Below are positions 1 through 9,424 of a stretch of DNA of 64,000 nt, piece after piece (within the stretch, counting starts at the first letter, position 1; each line of letters opens with the position of its first letter). The stretch spans positions 83,617,679 through 83,681,678 of the forward strand of contig OX638134.1 of assembly GCA_951804985.1 (NCBI GenBank), given 5' to 3'. The position numbers and the translations under genes are program-made. The notes beneath the pieces are model-generated. The model saw only the letters and a list, made by a program, of their open reading frames with translations. It ran no database searches and was not told the origin of the DNA. This DNA comes from Dryomyza anilis (taxonomy: Eukaryota; Arthropoda; Insecta; Diptera; Dryomyzidae).

Positions 1-69
1 CTTCCTGTTAGGTATTAAAACAAAATGGTACCGGCGTTGGCATATTTTAAAATTACAGAAATATTTTAC

Positions 70-191
70 CTCTATAGGTCTGCCATGTCCCACGAAAACA
101 GTTTTCGATTTGAGTATGCGGTAACCTTTTGTGTCGGCGATATAGTCCTTTTGGCGCAGATAGCCGGCGGCATCGATCCAGGCTTCAGTGC
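70..191 (-). CDS. R&R cuticular protein, downstream exon (C-terminal half of chitin-binding domain)
   Basis: Read on the minus strand, this 122-nt exon follows an acceptor (…TAATTGCAG) and ends at a donor (GAG|GTAAAA). It joins in phase 1 to the exon at 1185-1029 and encodes 41 residues including AWIDAAGYLRQKDYIADTKG and GYRI. The G-x-AWID-x-x-GYLR…YIADTKGYRI pattern is the C-terminal half of the Rebers-Riddiford (Pfam chitin_bind_4) consensus, in which aromatic residues on a beta-sheet contact chitin. Proteins of this family are secreted into the cuticle. The exon ends in phase 0 (…GRPIE), so the gene continues beyond the left edge and its C-terminus is not seen. The signal-peptide exon was not found. 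The plus-strand ORF over this block is a shadow. Confidence 0.85.
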
Positions 192-631
192 CTGCAATTA
201 TGCAATAGCAATGTTAAGTAATTCGAGAGGGATACATATCGGGAAATAGAAATTAAGCCTTTTGGGGAAGACATGATTATGGACAAAAAAATGCAATTAT
301 CAGTGTTCGGTTAAGTCTTACTTTGATTGGCCATGATTGGTCATTGAATTTGTTCCTTGTCATAACCCGATCTGTCACAAGATAAACATTATCAGAATTT
401 GTGCCAAGGTCATGACCCAACTAGACAAATGATGACTGAAATATGTCTTTAAGTTATCTTTTAAATGTTATCGATATCGAAAGTTTCGAAATGTTACGAA
501 AATAATTAGTTCGATTTGGGTTTTGAACACTCGATGGTTATCAGAATAATTCCTATTTTTTGAGGTTTTGACTTTGGGCAAAAAGTACAGCTTTCGAAAT
601 CTAGTTAGAGCCTTTTATAACTGAGCCTCTT

Positions 632-956
632 TTATTATTATTATTATTGCTTCGGGGTAATGCACTGCGACCTGAATAGATCTATTGAGCCCCGCTTGAT
701 ACCATGTCTGAAGCCATTCTCAGCTGTGGCATCTCCCTATACTATTTATAGGGGTTCTGCTTTTAATAGTTCTATAGGATGTCCGTCAAGCCTATCTCAG
801 TTAAAAACTTGATTATATGGTTAGGGTTCATCTTTCTAATATCGTTTGGACTTGGTTGTCGATTCCCAAGTATTTGCATTCTTGTACGCATTAGCGCTGG
901 ACACGTTTCTAAAATGTGTTCTGGATCTTCATCGTTTTCTAGACAGAATCTACATG
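632..956 (-). mobile_element. 5'-truncated I-like LINE fragment with 13-bp target-site duplication
   Basis: On the minus strand this encodes CRFCLENDEDPEHILETC, a C-x2-C-x8-H-x4-C zinc knuckle of the kind found downstream of RNase H in I/LOA-like non-LTR retrotransposons. It continues to about PSPNDIRKMNPNHIIKFLTE and ends in a TAA-repeat tail (plus-strand TTATTATTATT at 632-648). The insertion is bounded by the perfect direct repeat AACTGAGCCTCTT (619-631 and 957-969), so the ends are exact and the copy is severely 5'-truncated, as expected for target-primed reverse transcription. It lies in the intron of the cuticle gene, antisense to the plus strand. A longer relative is at 17204-18750. 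Confidence 0.9.
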
Positions 957-1028
957 AACTGAGCCTCTTATAACTGTTATAAATATACTCAATCTTCTAA
1001 TTTATATAAGAAAAATTAGAATACGTAC

Positions 1029-1185
1029 CTATTACAGTGCCATCTTGTAGACGTTTCTCTTTCCGAAATTGTCCATTATCAGTCTGAAAACGGAAATAGC
1101 GTTCGGGACCTTCGTCGGTCTGTATGTGATATTGACCTGTACCGGGCGCACCCCAAGAGCACTCAACCAGTGTGCCGACGGATAA
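1029..1185 (-). CDS. R&R cuticular protein, upstream exon (N-terminal half of chitin-binding domain)
   Basis: This 157-nt minus-strand exon has an acceptor CTAATTACAG and a donor G|GTACGT. It is open in one frame for 52 codons plus one base and reads LSVGTLVECSWGAPG, then RYFRFQTDNGQFRKEKRLQD, then GTVI. The aromatic-x-aromatic-x-T-x-NG-x-x-R-x-E-K pattern followed by DGTVIG is the first half of the extended R&R consensus. It splices in frame to the exon at 191-70, and the joined piece covers the whole domain (about 93 residues). The 837-nt intron carries a LINE fragment. The 5' exon with the signal peptide must lie at higher coordinates and was not identified, so the plus-strand gene at 1787-4674 may sit inside an intron of this gene. 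Confidence 0.87.
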
Positions 1186-1786
1186 CTGTAATTAGAGAAA
1201 ATCATAATTAAAAATCAGTTTAAACTAATAATATGCGATAATTTAATAAAGTTTAAATAAACATTAAATATAATTAACTTAAACGTGTGCAAATTGAAGG
1301 TTACGCAGGTAAATTAAATCGTTTCGTTGCAGTTGTTGATTTTGTAGACCTTGAACATAATAATTATTATTAAAAAGTATTTAGTTTTAGAAGGTAACTG
1401 AAAGTTTTAAAGGTGGCTTATGAAACATAAGATCTTGACTAATGTATCGTTATTTAGTATTTATTAGATGTTTTGTATATTGTTCTATACAACATTAAAA
1501 TCTTGTATAATTCCACAAAATCTGCAGAGTGACTAACAGATAAGACTGAAAAGATTAGCATAGCATAGCACCGTCCAACTGACCTATATCCTATACCTCC
1601 CACACAACAGGTTACCAAGTAACCGATTAGAGAATTAAATCGATATCAACAACACAACTAGTTCACAACGTACAAATAATGTCAAGGAATGAAAATGTGT
1701 TCTGACATATTTCCACAAAAAATCTACAAAATTCAATTCAAAACAAACGAACAGTTGGCACAACTTTCCCGCTCGAAAAGACAGCC

Positions 1787-2296
1787 ATGTCTGATGATAA
1801 AATTCAATCGGTCGCAAATGTCTTTAAACGTGACCGAGCTCACTACTCGCGTTATTCACGTTTTTCGCGTCACTCGCGATTTTCGTTTAAACAAGAGGAC
1901 GATTACAAGATACGAAAGTCATTGGCCGACTATGTACACGATGAACTGGATTTACAGGGACGTACATTGTTCTATCAGCGCGTAACGGTACTTGCCAAAA
2001 ATTTAGTTCTACCCGGTCCACGCAACAGCAAAATGGCTGAGGATGAGGTGCCACCACCGGCTGACTTTAAGAGCAGCATTCAGGAACATCTCGAAGAAAT
2101 TATTGAAGATTGCGACATCGAAACATTTACGGATGATAAAGTCACCGGATTATTTTTGTGCATGGGCGAGTACACGTTGCTGGTGGTCGAGGGCACCGAG
2201 GATATGGTGGGGGTGTTTTTCGCAGAGTTGTCGAAGATAACGCCGTTGTTCTGGCAGACAACGCGTGTATTTTTGATTGAGGACAAAATCGAGGAG
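1787..2296 (+). CDS. Three-exon protein, exon 1 (TEX47/BLUF-like candidate)
   Basis: Starts at ATG 1787 and runs 170 codons to a phase-0 donor, GAG|GTGAGA. The reading frame stays open for only two more codons after the donor, which supports the splice. The N-terminus is basic and Arg/Ser/Tyr-rich (HYSRYSRFSRHSRFSFK). It is followed by a globular part, residues about 90-170, with VTGLFLCMGEYTLLVVEGTE and then FWQTTRVFLIEDKIEE. The pattern of a hydrophobic strand, then a 'vEGtEdmv' turn, then a helix resembles the BLUF-like fold of testis-expressed protein 47 relatives. That assignment is from memory of the family and is tentative. The protein is predicted to be intracellular, with no signal peptide or membrane segment. 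Joined exons give 340 residues. Confidence 0.85.
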
Positions 2297-2299
2297 GTG

Positions 2300-3960
2300 A
2301 GATAATTCTGTTTCGAGATTACACTTCCATGAGAATATGCAACCGCGGATATATTTTCTTTGATTCAGTTATTTCCTGAGACAATTTTATTCCGAGTTAA
2401 GGCAAATCTTCTTAAAGCTAATTGACAATTAATCTTCAGCCCAATTCTTCCCCGAGTTAATTCATAACCGCGTCTATTATATTCCAGATAATTCTCTTCC
2501 AGCGAATTTTCCCCCGTGGAAATCTTTTTTGAGCCAACTCTTCCCCGAGACAACTCTTTCGTAGGACAACTCAACCCCGGATAAATCTTCATCGGACTAA
2601 TTCCCTGAGATAATTCACCCCCGAATCAGATCTTTCCCGGACAAATATTCTTCGAGCCAAATCTTTTTCTGAGAAAATTGTATTCTGAGATAGTTCTATC
2701 GCGAGACATTCTTTCCGCATACACTTCCATGAGACAATGCAACCCCGGATAATTTTTTTTTTGATTCAGTTATTTCCTGAGACTATTTTATTCCGAGTTA
2801 ATTTTATCGCAGACAAATCTTCTTAAAGCTAATTTTTTTCCGAGACAATTCCATCTTGACAATTAATCTTCAGCCCAATTCTTCCCCGAGTTAATTCATA
2901 ACCGCGTCTATTATATTCCAGATAAATCTCTTCGGCGAATTTTTCCCCAGAGAAATCTTCTTTGAGCCAATTCTTTCCCGAGGCTACACTTTCGTAGGAC
3001 AACTCAACCCCGGATAAATTTTCATCGGACCAATTCTTCCCTGAGATAATTCAACCCCGAATCAGATCTTTCCCGGACAAATAATCTTCGAGCCAAATCT
3101 TTTCCTGAGCCCAATTTTTCCTCGACTTAATTCATAACTGCGTCTATTATATTCCAGATAAATCTCTTCCAGCTATTTTTCCTCGACAATTCTTCCCCAG
3201 ACAATTCTTTCCCGGCAAAAATATCTAAGCTAATTCTTTTCCGATAATTTTACACCGCAAAAATGTCCCCAAACCAATATCTTCCGAGACAATTCTATTC
3301 TCTAAGCGATTTCTTCTCCGAGACAAGTCTTCAGACTATTCTTCCTCGTAACAACTCGTCCTTGAAACAATTCAACCCCGGATAAATCCTTTTCGTACAT
3401 TTTATTCGCCGACCAAATTCTTCAACGAGCTCATTCTTTCCCGATACAATTATATATCGAGACAGTTCTATGACAGACAAATCCCCTCCACTAGTTCTTT
3501 CCTGCGGCAAATCTAATCCGGAGAAATCTCCGTGGCAAATACCCGCAATACAATTCATTCCAGACAACTCTTCTCCAAGTGATTTATCCAATACAAATTC
3601 TATCTGATGAAATACTTCCATGGGCACAATTCTTCCCCGATATATTTCTTTCTCAAAACATTCTAATCCGAACGAATTCTTCGCCAAGATAATTTTCTCC
3701 CAACAAATCTTCGCCAAGCCTAGAGACAATACCTATCCGCGGCATTCTTCTTGCAGTAATTATTCCAAAAACCATTTTATATGGGGAATATCTTCTTCAT
3801 TCTAAGACATCTCTCTGACTGTACTACTCTGAAGAAATCTACTACAAGCCAACTCTTCCTCGGAAAAATTCTAGTCCGAGGTAGTTTATTATGAAAAAGA
3901 TCTGTCGCTTGACAATTTTACCCTAGACAATTCTTCCCCAAACCAATACGTCTGTATGGG
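2300..3960. repeat. Degenerate 15-16 bp tandem repeat filling intron 1 (ATTCTTCCCCGAGACA-like)
   Basis: Nearly all of the 1.8 kb first intron consists of variants of ATTCTTCCCCGAGACA. On top of this is a ~400-bp segmental duplication: the block beginning ACACTTCCATGAGA at about 2320 recurs at about 2721, including the phrase GATTCAGTTATTTCCTGAGA in both. A third partial copy follows near 3100. No coding frame spans it. A short array with the same core (AATTCTTTCCCGTAGA) lies at about 40550-40640. Confidence 0.85.
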
Positions 3961-4105
3961 GAAAATGTGTCTGGGGAATATTGTTGGCAATGCTGTTTTT
4001 TCAGCTGTTGCAATAATCATTATTGGTTTTAAGAGCTATTTTTATAATTTTTCTTTTTGTTCTTTTTTATTTTCTTCCTTTTTTTTAACTTCTCTTCTTT
4101 CGTAG

Positions 4106-4274
4106 ACCTACTTTGAGACCTTCATCTTTCGGCGCTCTTCTGCGGTCCATATAAATGAAAAATTCTCTCCGGCCACGCCAAACGATGTGGATCTGATGAG
4201 TGTCCAGCACTGGCGCATCAAGGAGCGACTGGTTATGCTCTGCGAAACGCTATCAAAGCAGTTGCGAGAACAGG
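4106..4274 (+). CDS. Three-exon protein, exon 2
   Basis: This 169-nt exon is too short to stand out as an ORF. It follows a pyrimidine-rich acceptor (TTCTTTCGTAG) and is open in phase 0, exactly the phase left by exon 1. It reads TYFETFIFRRSSAVHINEKF, then DVDLMSVQHWRIKERLVMLC and ETLSKQLREQ. It ends CAGG|GTGAGA in phase 1, and the frame would hit a stop four codons after the junction if unspliced. The long helix-like segment (WRIKERLVMLCETLSKQLRE) continues the globular domain of exon 1. Confidence 0.85.
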
Positions 4275-4330
4275 GTGAGAAATAAATTGTTTTATTTTAT
4301 ATATGCTCTTCAAGACTTCTACTCCCATAG

Positions 4331-4674
4331 AGGCACCCAGTGTCGATGATACTCTACCTTCCGAGGAGTACAACAAACTGCTACCCGAGGTGCAACGCAT
4401 CGATATTGTGCTGATTGCGACACGATTCTATCGCACGTTGCCAAGTTATGCCGCAACCTATGGCTCTATTCCGATGGCCCAGGATGAGGATGCACTGTTG
4501 TGGCCAGTGCCATATAACTATTTGCCCGTGGGCATCTTTAATCGTTCGCCCTACGATGTTAATCTCACCTTCTCCGACTATGGCAAGGAGGAAAGTAAAG
4601 AACACGAAGAGGAAGGTGGCGCTAGTGGCGGTGCTGGTGAAGAGGAAGAGCCGGAAGCGGAGGCACCCGCGTAG
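4331..4674 (+). CDS. Three-exon protein, last exon and stop
   Basis: Follows a 56-nt intron (4275-4330, donor GTGAGA, acceptor CCCATAG), a typical size for fly short introns. The leftover G of exon 2 plus AG restores the Glu codon, and the frame reads EAPSVDDTLPSEEYNKLLPE and onward to TAG at 4672-4674. A segment of 'LLPEVQRIDIVLIATRFYRT' type completes the globular domain. The final ~30 residues are a low-complexity acidic Gly/Glu/Ala tail ending EEEEPEAEAPA. The upstream in-frame ATG at 4303 lies in the intron and should not be used as a start. A possible ATTAAA poly(A) signal lies at 4771-4776. Confidence 0.87.
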
Positions 4675-4770
4675 AAATGCCAATGTTTATATGAGCGATA
4701 TTTTATTTATTAATGTATTTTTTCTAATTCGGGTATAATTTGTTTTGATAAATTCGAGATTTTTAAGCAT

Positions 4771-4776
4771 ATTAAA
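4771..4776 (+). promoter_or_regulatory. Possible poly(A) signal ATTAAA for the three-exon gene
   Basis: ATTAAA lies about 100 nt after the stop codon at 4674. In such AT-rich DNA the hexamer is common, so this is positional evidence only. Confidence 0.3.
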
Positions 4777-4779
4777 GAA

Positions 4780-5983
4780 AGCTGTTTTTTTTTTGTATTA
4801 CCAAACTGACATCTCAAACTGACAGTTCTACTTTTAAAAATATGACAATTCAAAAGATATTTTGATCTTTTATTTGATTCGAACAGCAGCTTATATGGCT
4901 TTCAATTAAAAACCTTTTTTTGCAAAAAAAAAATGTCGGCTTTGTCTTTAAAACTTCTAAAAAAATATCTCAGGAATACAAAAAGTAACGCATTATTATA
5001 TATAATGGAAAACTTCTAGCTGTCAGAATAGCAAAAGTGCTTTTGCGTTCATCTGTCACATTGGCTTTTACAAGAGCACAAACAATATCCAGATATTTCC
5101 GATGTGGGCGCCTATAAAACCTACGTGCGAGGTTAATAAAACTTTGAGATACTTTATCTGCGTATCTGCAACGAACGCGTTTCTCGTGTGGGTTTTTGTT
5201 GTCAATAAGGTGATGCTGTTTTTGTAACTGACAGACAGATATTATTTTTTTTGTTATTTATTTATGGTAAATATTGGTAACGCTCTAAATTAACATTTTA
5301 TGTTTTTTCGCGTTTAGTTTGCTACAAACCATTTGCATAACTTGGAGCAAGTGTTGCCAAGGGCACTCAAGGCCAAAGGTTTTTATAGAAACAAGGTTAT
5401 TAGCACATAATTTCGACTAAGGGTTAAAAAGAAATTATGCGTCATTCGTTCTTTTTTATTAATAGGTAAATTAATAAAAAAAGAAAAATAGCTAAATATA
5501 AATTTTTAATTTGCTTTAGAAAATTAATGCTGGACAAATTTCCCATATATGGCATAGAGGAAATTGGCGAATTACCTACTATGTATTTCTTGATTTTGGC
5601 AACGATTTTTTTTATTTTTAAAGAGGAAGCTTACAAATTGGGAAAGATTAAATATGCAAAAAAAAAAATGTTTGTCAGTTTGTAACAAATTAAGTTTTTT
5701 GTGGTAATTGCTATATTTTTGATTCTTACAAGATTAATATAATATCCTTATTAGCGATGAAATGATCATGGCCAGAACATATTGGTCCGTTTCCAATCAT
5801 GGCTTTTGTACAGCTTCTACTACGGGATATTATTTAATAAATAATTATCAAAAACTAATTGAAAACTCTAAATGTAAAGCAAAAAATTAACGAAAGAATG
5901 CATTTAATATAAGTCTTTAGTATGAAGCACAAAATTGTGCACATGCTACTAATAACACTATATAAAAAATTGAGGCTTTTTTA
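4780..5983. other. AT-rich intergenic stretch, no gene seen
   Basis: No exon with matching splice sites or conserved protein motif was found on either strand. The 5040-5210 part is less AT-rich and could hold regulatory DNA, but nothing specific is recognisable. Confidence 0.5.
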
Positions 5984-5991
5984 TTTATCCA

Positions 5992-7152
5992 CGTTCTAAC
6001 CCAGATAGGCATTTCCAGGCTGCAACAAAAGTGCCAGGCTTGTTACACGCTTGACTACCAAGGCTTGGTATATCGGGCCAGACACAAGGCTTGCACAAGC
6101 ATTATTCACAGACTCCACACAGGCCTTGATATACCAAGCTAGGCACAGAACTGGCACATTTGTTATTCACAGATTTCAAACAAACCTTGTTAGTTTAACT
6201 TAGACACAAACCTGGGACAATCGTCACTCCCAGGCTTTACACAGGCCTTGATATACCAAACTAGGCACAGAACTGGCACATTTGTTATTTGCAGATTTCA
6301 AACACGTCTTGTTAGTTTATGTTGAACACAAGCCTGGCACAATTTTCATTCTAGGACTCCACACATGCCTCGGTATACCAATATTGATACAAGGCTGACA
6401 CAATATTGAGCCACATATGAAAATTGTCAAATTATCCAAATCGCCATATGCCGACGGAAATTCAAAATTCCGTCTCGACAACTTTTCGTCCCATGCCTAG
6501 TTATACGTGTGCACCGACTTTGAATTGAGTAAATTAAAGTTTAATGTGGTGACATTTTCGTGTTGTTTCCATGTTAAAGAACACTTATCTGATGAAAAAA
6601 AAATGTTTGTTGAAGTTTTTTTAAACGTCAAAAAATATATACGAGAAACTCAACTCTTTGGAGTTGTCTGAACAATAAATCTGCAAATTAACGTAAGTAT
6701 TACTGTTAAATTGATTGTTAACCTCTTACATATTTATTTATCTACAGACTCAACTCTCAAGTGTAATGACATGAATAATGAATGCAATGCCCATGACAAA
6801 TTATGCCCAATAGTCTGAATCTTCAGGCGTTGTCGCATGTCTGAGGCATAGATCTTGTTTGAAGACTGAGGCACAAGCCTTGGTACAAGCCTGGGACACA
6901 AGCCTTAGTACAATTCTGAATTACAGGCTTGTAACATAGTTATTATTCCAGCCTTGACACAGTCTTGTCACAGGCCTAACACACAGTGTTGTGTATCAAT
7001 GAGCCTGGTTACAAGCCTGGGATACAGGCTTGTACCATAGTTATCATTCCAGTCTTGACACAGTCTTGGAATGAGCTTGGATAACAGCGTTGGCACAGGC
7101 ACAAGCCTGTGTCAGGCTTGTGCCGGTCGTTAATTCCTACTTGGGAAGAATG
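5992..7152. mobile_element. Foldback-like DNA element with internal tandem repeats and 8-bp target duplication
   Basis: The ends form imperfect inverted repeats: the left end CGTTCTAACCCAGATAGG matches the reverse complement of the right end, CATTCTTCCCAAGTAGG. They are flanked by TTTATCCA (5984-5991) and ATTATCCA (7153-7160), a 7/8 match expected of an 8-bp target-site duplication. The arms are rich in CAGGCTTG/CAAGCCTG. In the left arm a ~121-bp unit repeats directly (ACACAGGCCTTGATATACCA at 6117 and 6239). The centre (6410-6840) is AT-rich and encodes no transposase. The architecture recalls Drosophila FB foldback elements, but the TIR sequence was not recognised. Confidence 0.7.
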
Positions 7153-7241
7153 ATTATCCAATGGACTTCAATATTCTAATCACGACCTCATATCCAGTTT
7201 TTTTTAGATTACCTAAAGTTTTAAGTTATTACGTAATACAA

Positions 7242-7470
7242 ATAAAGTGTTTTTCAATAAGAGCGCTACAAAAGTTTTTTTTCAAGGGTTTTTCAACAGG
7301 GACGCTACAAAAGTAGAGCGACAGGGACACCAAACGATGCCATATTTCTCGCCGCTCTTTTGACATTTCTCTTCAGTAAGGTTTGCCATTTCATAATAGA
7401 ACGATATACGAGACAACAACGAGTCAAAATTATTAAAATTTACTACCGAAATTCGAATTCGTACTCACTA
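7242..7470 (+). mobile_element. Mariner-type element, 5' end only, with duplicated terminus
   Basis: Two successive left termini occur (GTTTTTCAATAAGAGCGCTA, then GTTTTTCAACAGGGACGCTA). These are followed by the transposase start region (…RYTRQQRVKIIKIYYRNSNS), matching the elements at 24643-24926 and 63296-63745. Homology stops after TTCGAATTCGTACT near 7470. The downstream ORF sequence is not recognised transposase, so this is a truncated, composite fragment. Confidence 0.75.
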
Positions 7471-9424
7471 CGTAACGTTTTTCTGAAAATTGCAATCGTC
7501 ATTTTCATCGACTGCTTAGAATGTAAAAAATATAGTACTGTTGAAATACAGTTTCCCAAAGAACCTTAAATTTTTACGCTAATTGTCAAGGCTAATTTTA
7601 ATATACTAAGGAAAACCAATTTTATTACATGTTTTTTAAATATATGGATATAAACTCTAAAATTTTAATTTTGAATTTAAAACTTTTTTTAATTATTTAT
7701 TTATCATTTATAATCTAAAGATATACAAGAATATATTTTATTTTTATACCGAGCATACTCCAAACTAAAAACCAAAATTACTATAAATATTACTTTACAT
7801 ACTTCATGCTTACATACTTCATTAAAAACATTTTTAAATATTACGTTATAAAAACATGATCGTTTCCAATAATGTGGCCACCACTGTATATAACAGAAAT
7901 AAATAAAATTATAAATATTAAAATTCTTATTTGTTATTTTTAGGAATTAACCAACTAACATTGTCTTCTCTAATAGCATTCATTTGCTGTTTCACCATCG
8001 CTTTCCTCTTTTCAGCAAACATTTTTGCTAATGTTACAGATTTTTTAACCTTGTTAATACCACGGCATTCACGAAAATGGGCAACTCAGAAAATGAGTCC
8101 CAGGGGCCCTATTCTAGTTTGATGCGTAATATAAAATGAACATGATTTTTAAATATTAAACATTACCGCAGAACGCACATTTTTCATATAATTTCTTCAA
8201 AAAAAAATACCTCTTACAGGGAAATATTATAATTCATGATGTTTCTCTATTTCGACATATTTAACTTATCATTATTTAGTCCTTTAAATTTTAAATAAAT
8301 ATTTTATTTAAAAACATAGGAGCTTATAATTTTTTAAAAATTGAATATGAAAAATGCCAAAAATCTGAATTATTTGTTTGTGCACCAAGTGTGTCAAGTA
8401 CCACGAAACGAGTTCACTGACAACGTTAATTTGCAACGCAATGACGGCATAAAAATCCATTCTAAATCCAAATTAAAAAAAAAATCAACAACCAAAAATT
8501 ATTCAATTAAACTACTGACGCAATACGGAGGCCAACAAAACGATGGCAATTTAAAAATTATTTATGAAAAACAAAAAATACAGTTTCAAAGAGTTGCTGG
8601 CAAAAAGTAGTAGCGCCAACAAGATTTGAACTTGCAACAATAACAACAACCAATGTATGCTACCGTTTTTTTAGTTATATTTTTCAATTTTGCAACAACT
8701 ACAAACACAAAATAGGTGGCGCGGCGCGCAAACACCGCACAACGGCAAACGCACCTCGCGAAAAGCGGTGCCGCCGCGCATGCGCAATAAACGGCTGCGC
8801 AGAAAAAAAACACTACAGAAAAAAACTGAATATTAATTTTTATTTTTTTTTTAATTTTTATACTTTTGCTTTCATTTGATTTGTTGGGCATTTGGTTGTT
8901 CACGTGTTGCACTTCGCAGCAGTGCAACAATTGTTGCAGCTGCATGTGTTGCTGTTGCTACTACGTATTGCAAAGTTGTTGTTATGATTGTCTGTCTGTT
9001 TGTTGTTGTTATTGCAGTGATTTTTCCGTTTTGACCGACAATTATGAGCATAACGGGCTTTGATTGGGGCGGAAAAATCATTATTTATGCAATTTCCTGC
9101 ATTGCTGGCAGCAACAGCTAACAATAACAGTCAGATAAAAATTGCAAACATTTTTGAAAAATATACATTTCAGTGACGCGCTTTTTAGGCGCTTTTAAGT
9201 GAAATAAAAATTAATTTTAAAGTAGCAAAAATAAAACAATTTTTCTTTTTTTTTTACTAAATTTATTGCATCCGCCACTCATACAACTTTTATATTTATC
9301 CGATGCACTTGATTTACTGGATCGGCATAATATTTATTATTTTTTGTTGTCAATAAAAATGCAGCAGCAACATGTTTTGGGGAAATCAGCAACAGCAACA
9401 TTAAAATGCAGACAACAGGCAATT
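7471..9424. other. AT-rich stretch with opa-type trinucleotides, no gene seen
   Basis: From 7471 to 8580 the sequence is plain AT-rich. From 8600 to 9130 it contains runs of TTG/CAA/GCT (opa-like) and a local GC-rich block (8710-8810). The overlapping ORFs here in several frames on both strands are produced by these trinucleotide runs. No splice-supported exon was found. This could be regulatory or untranslated DNA. Confidence 0.4.
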
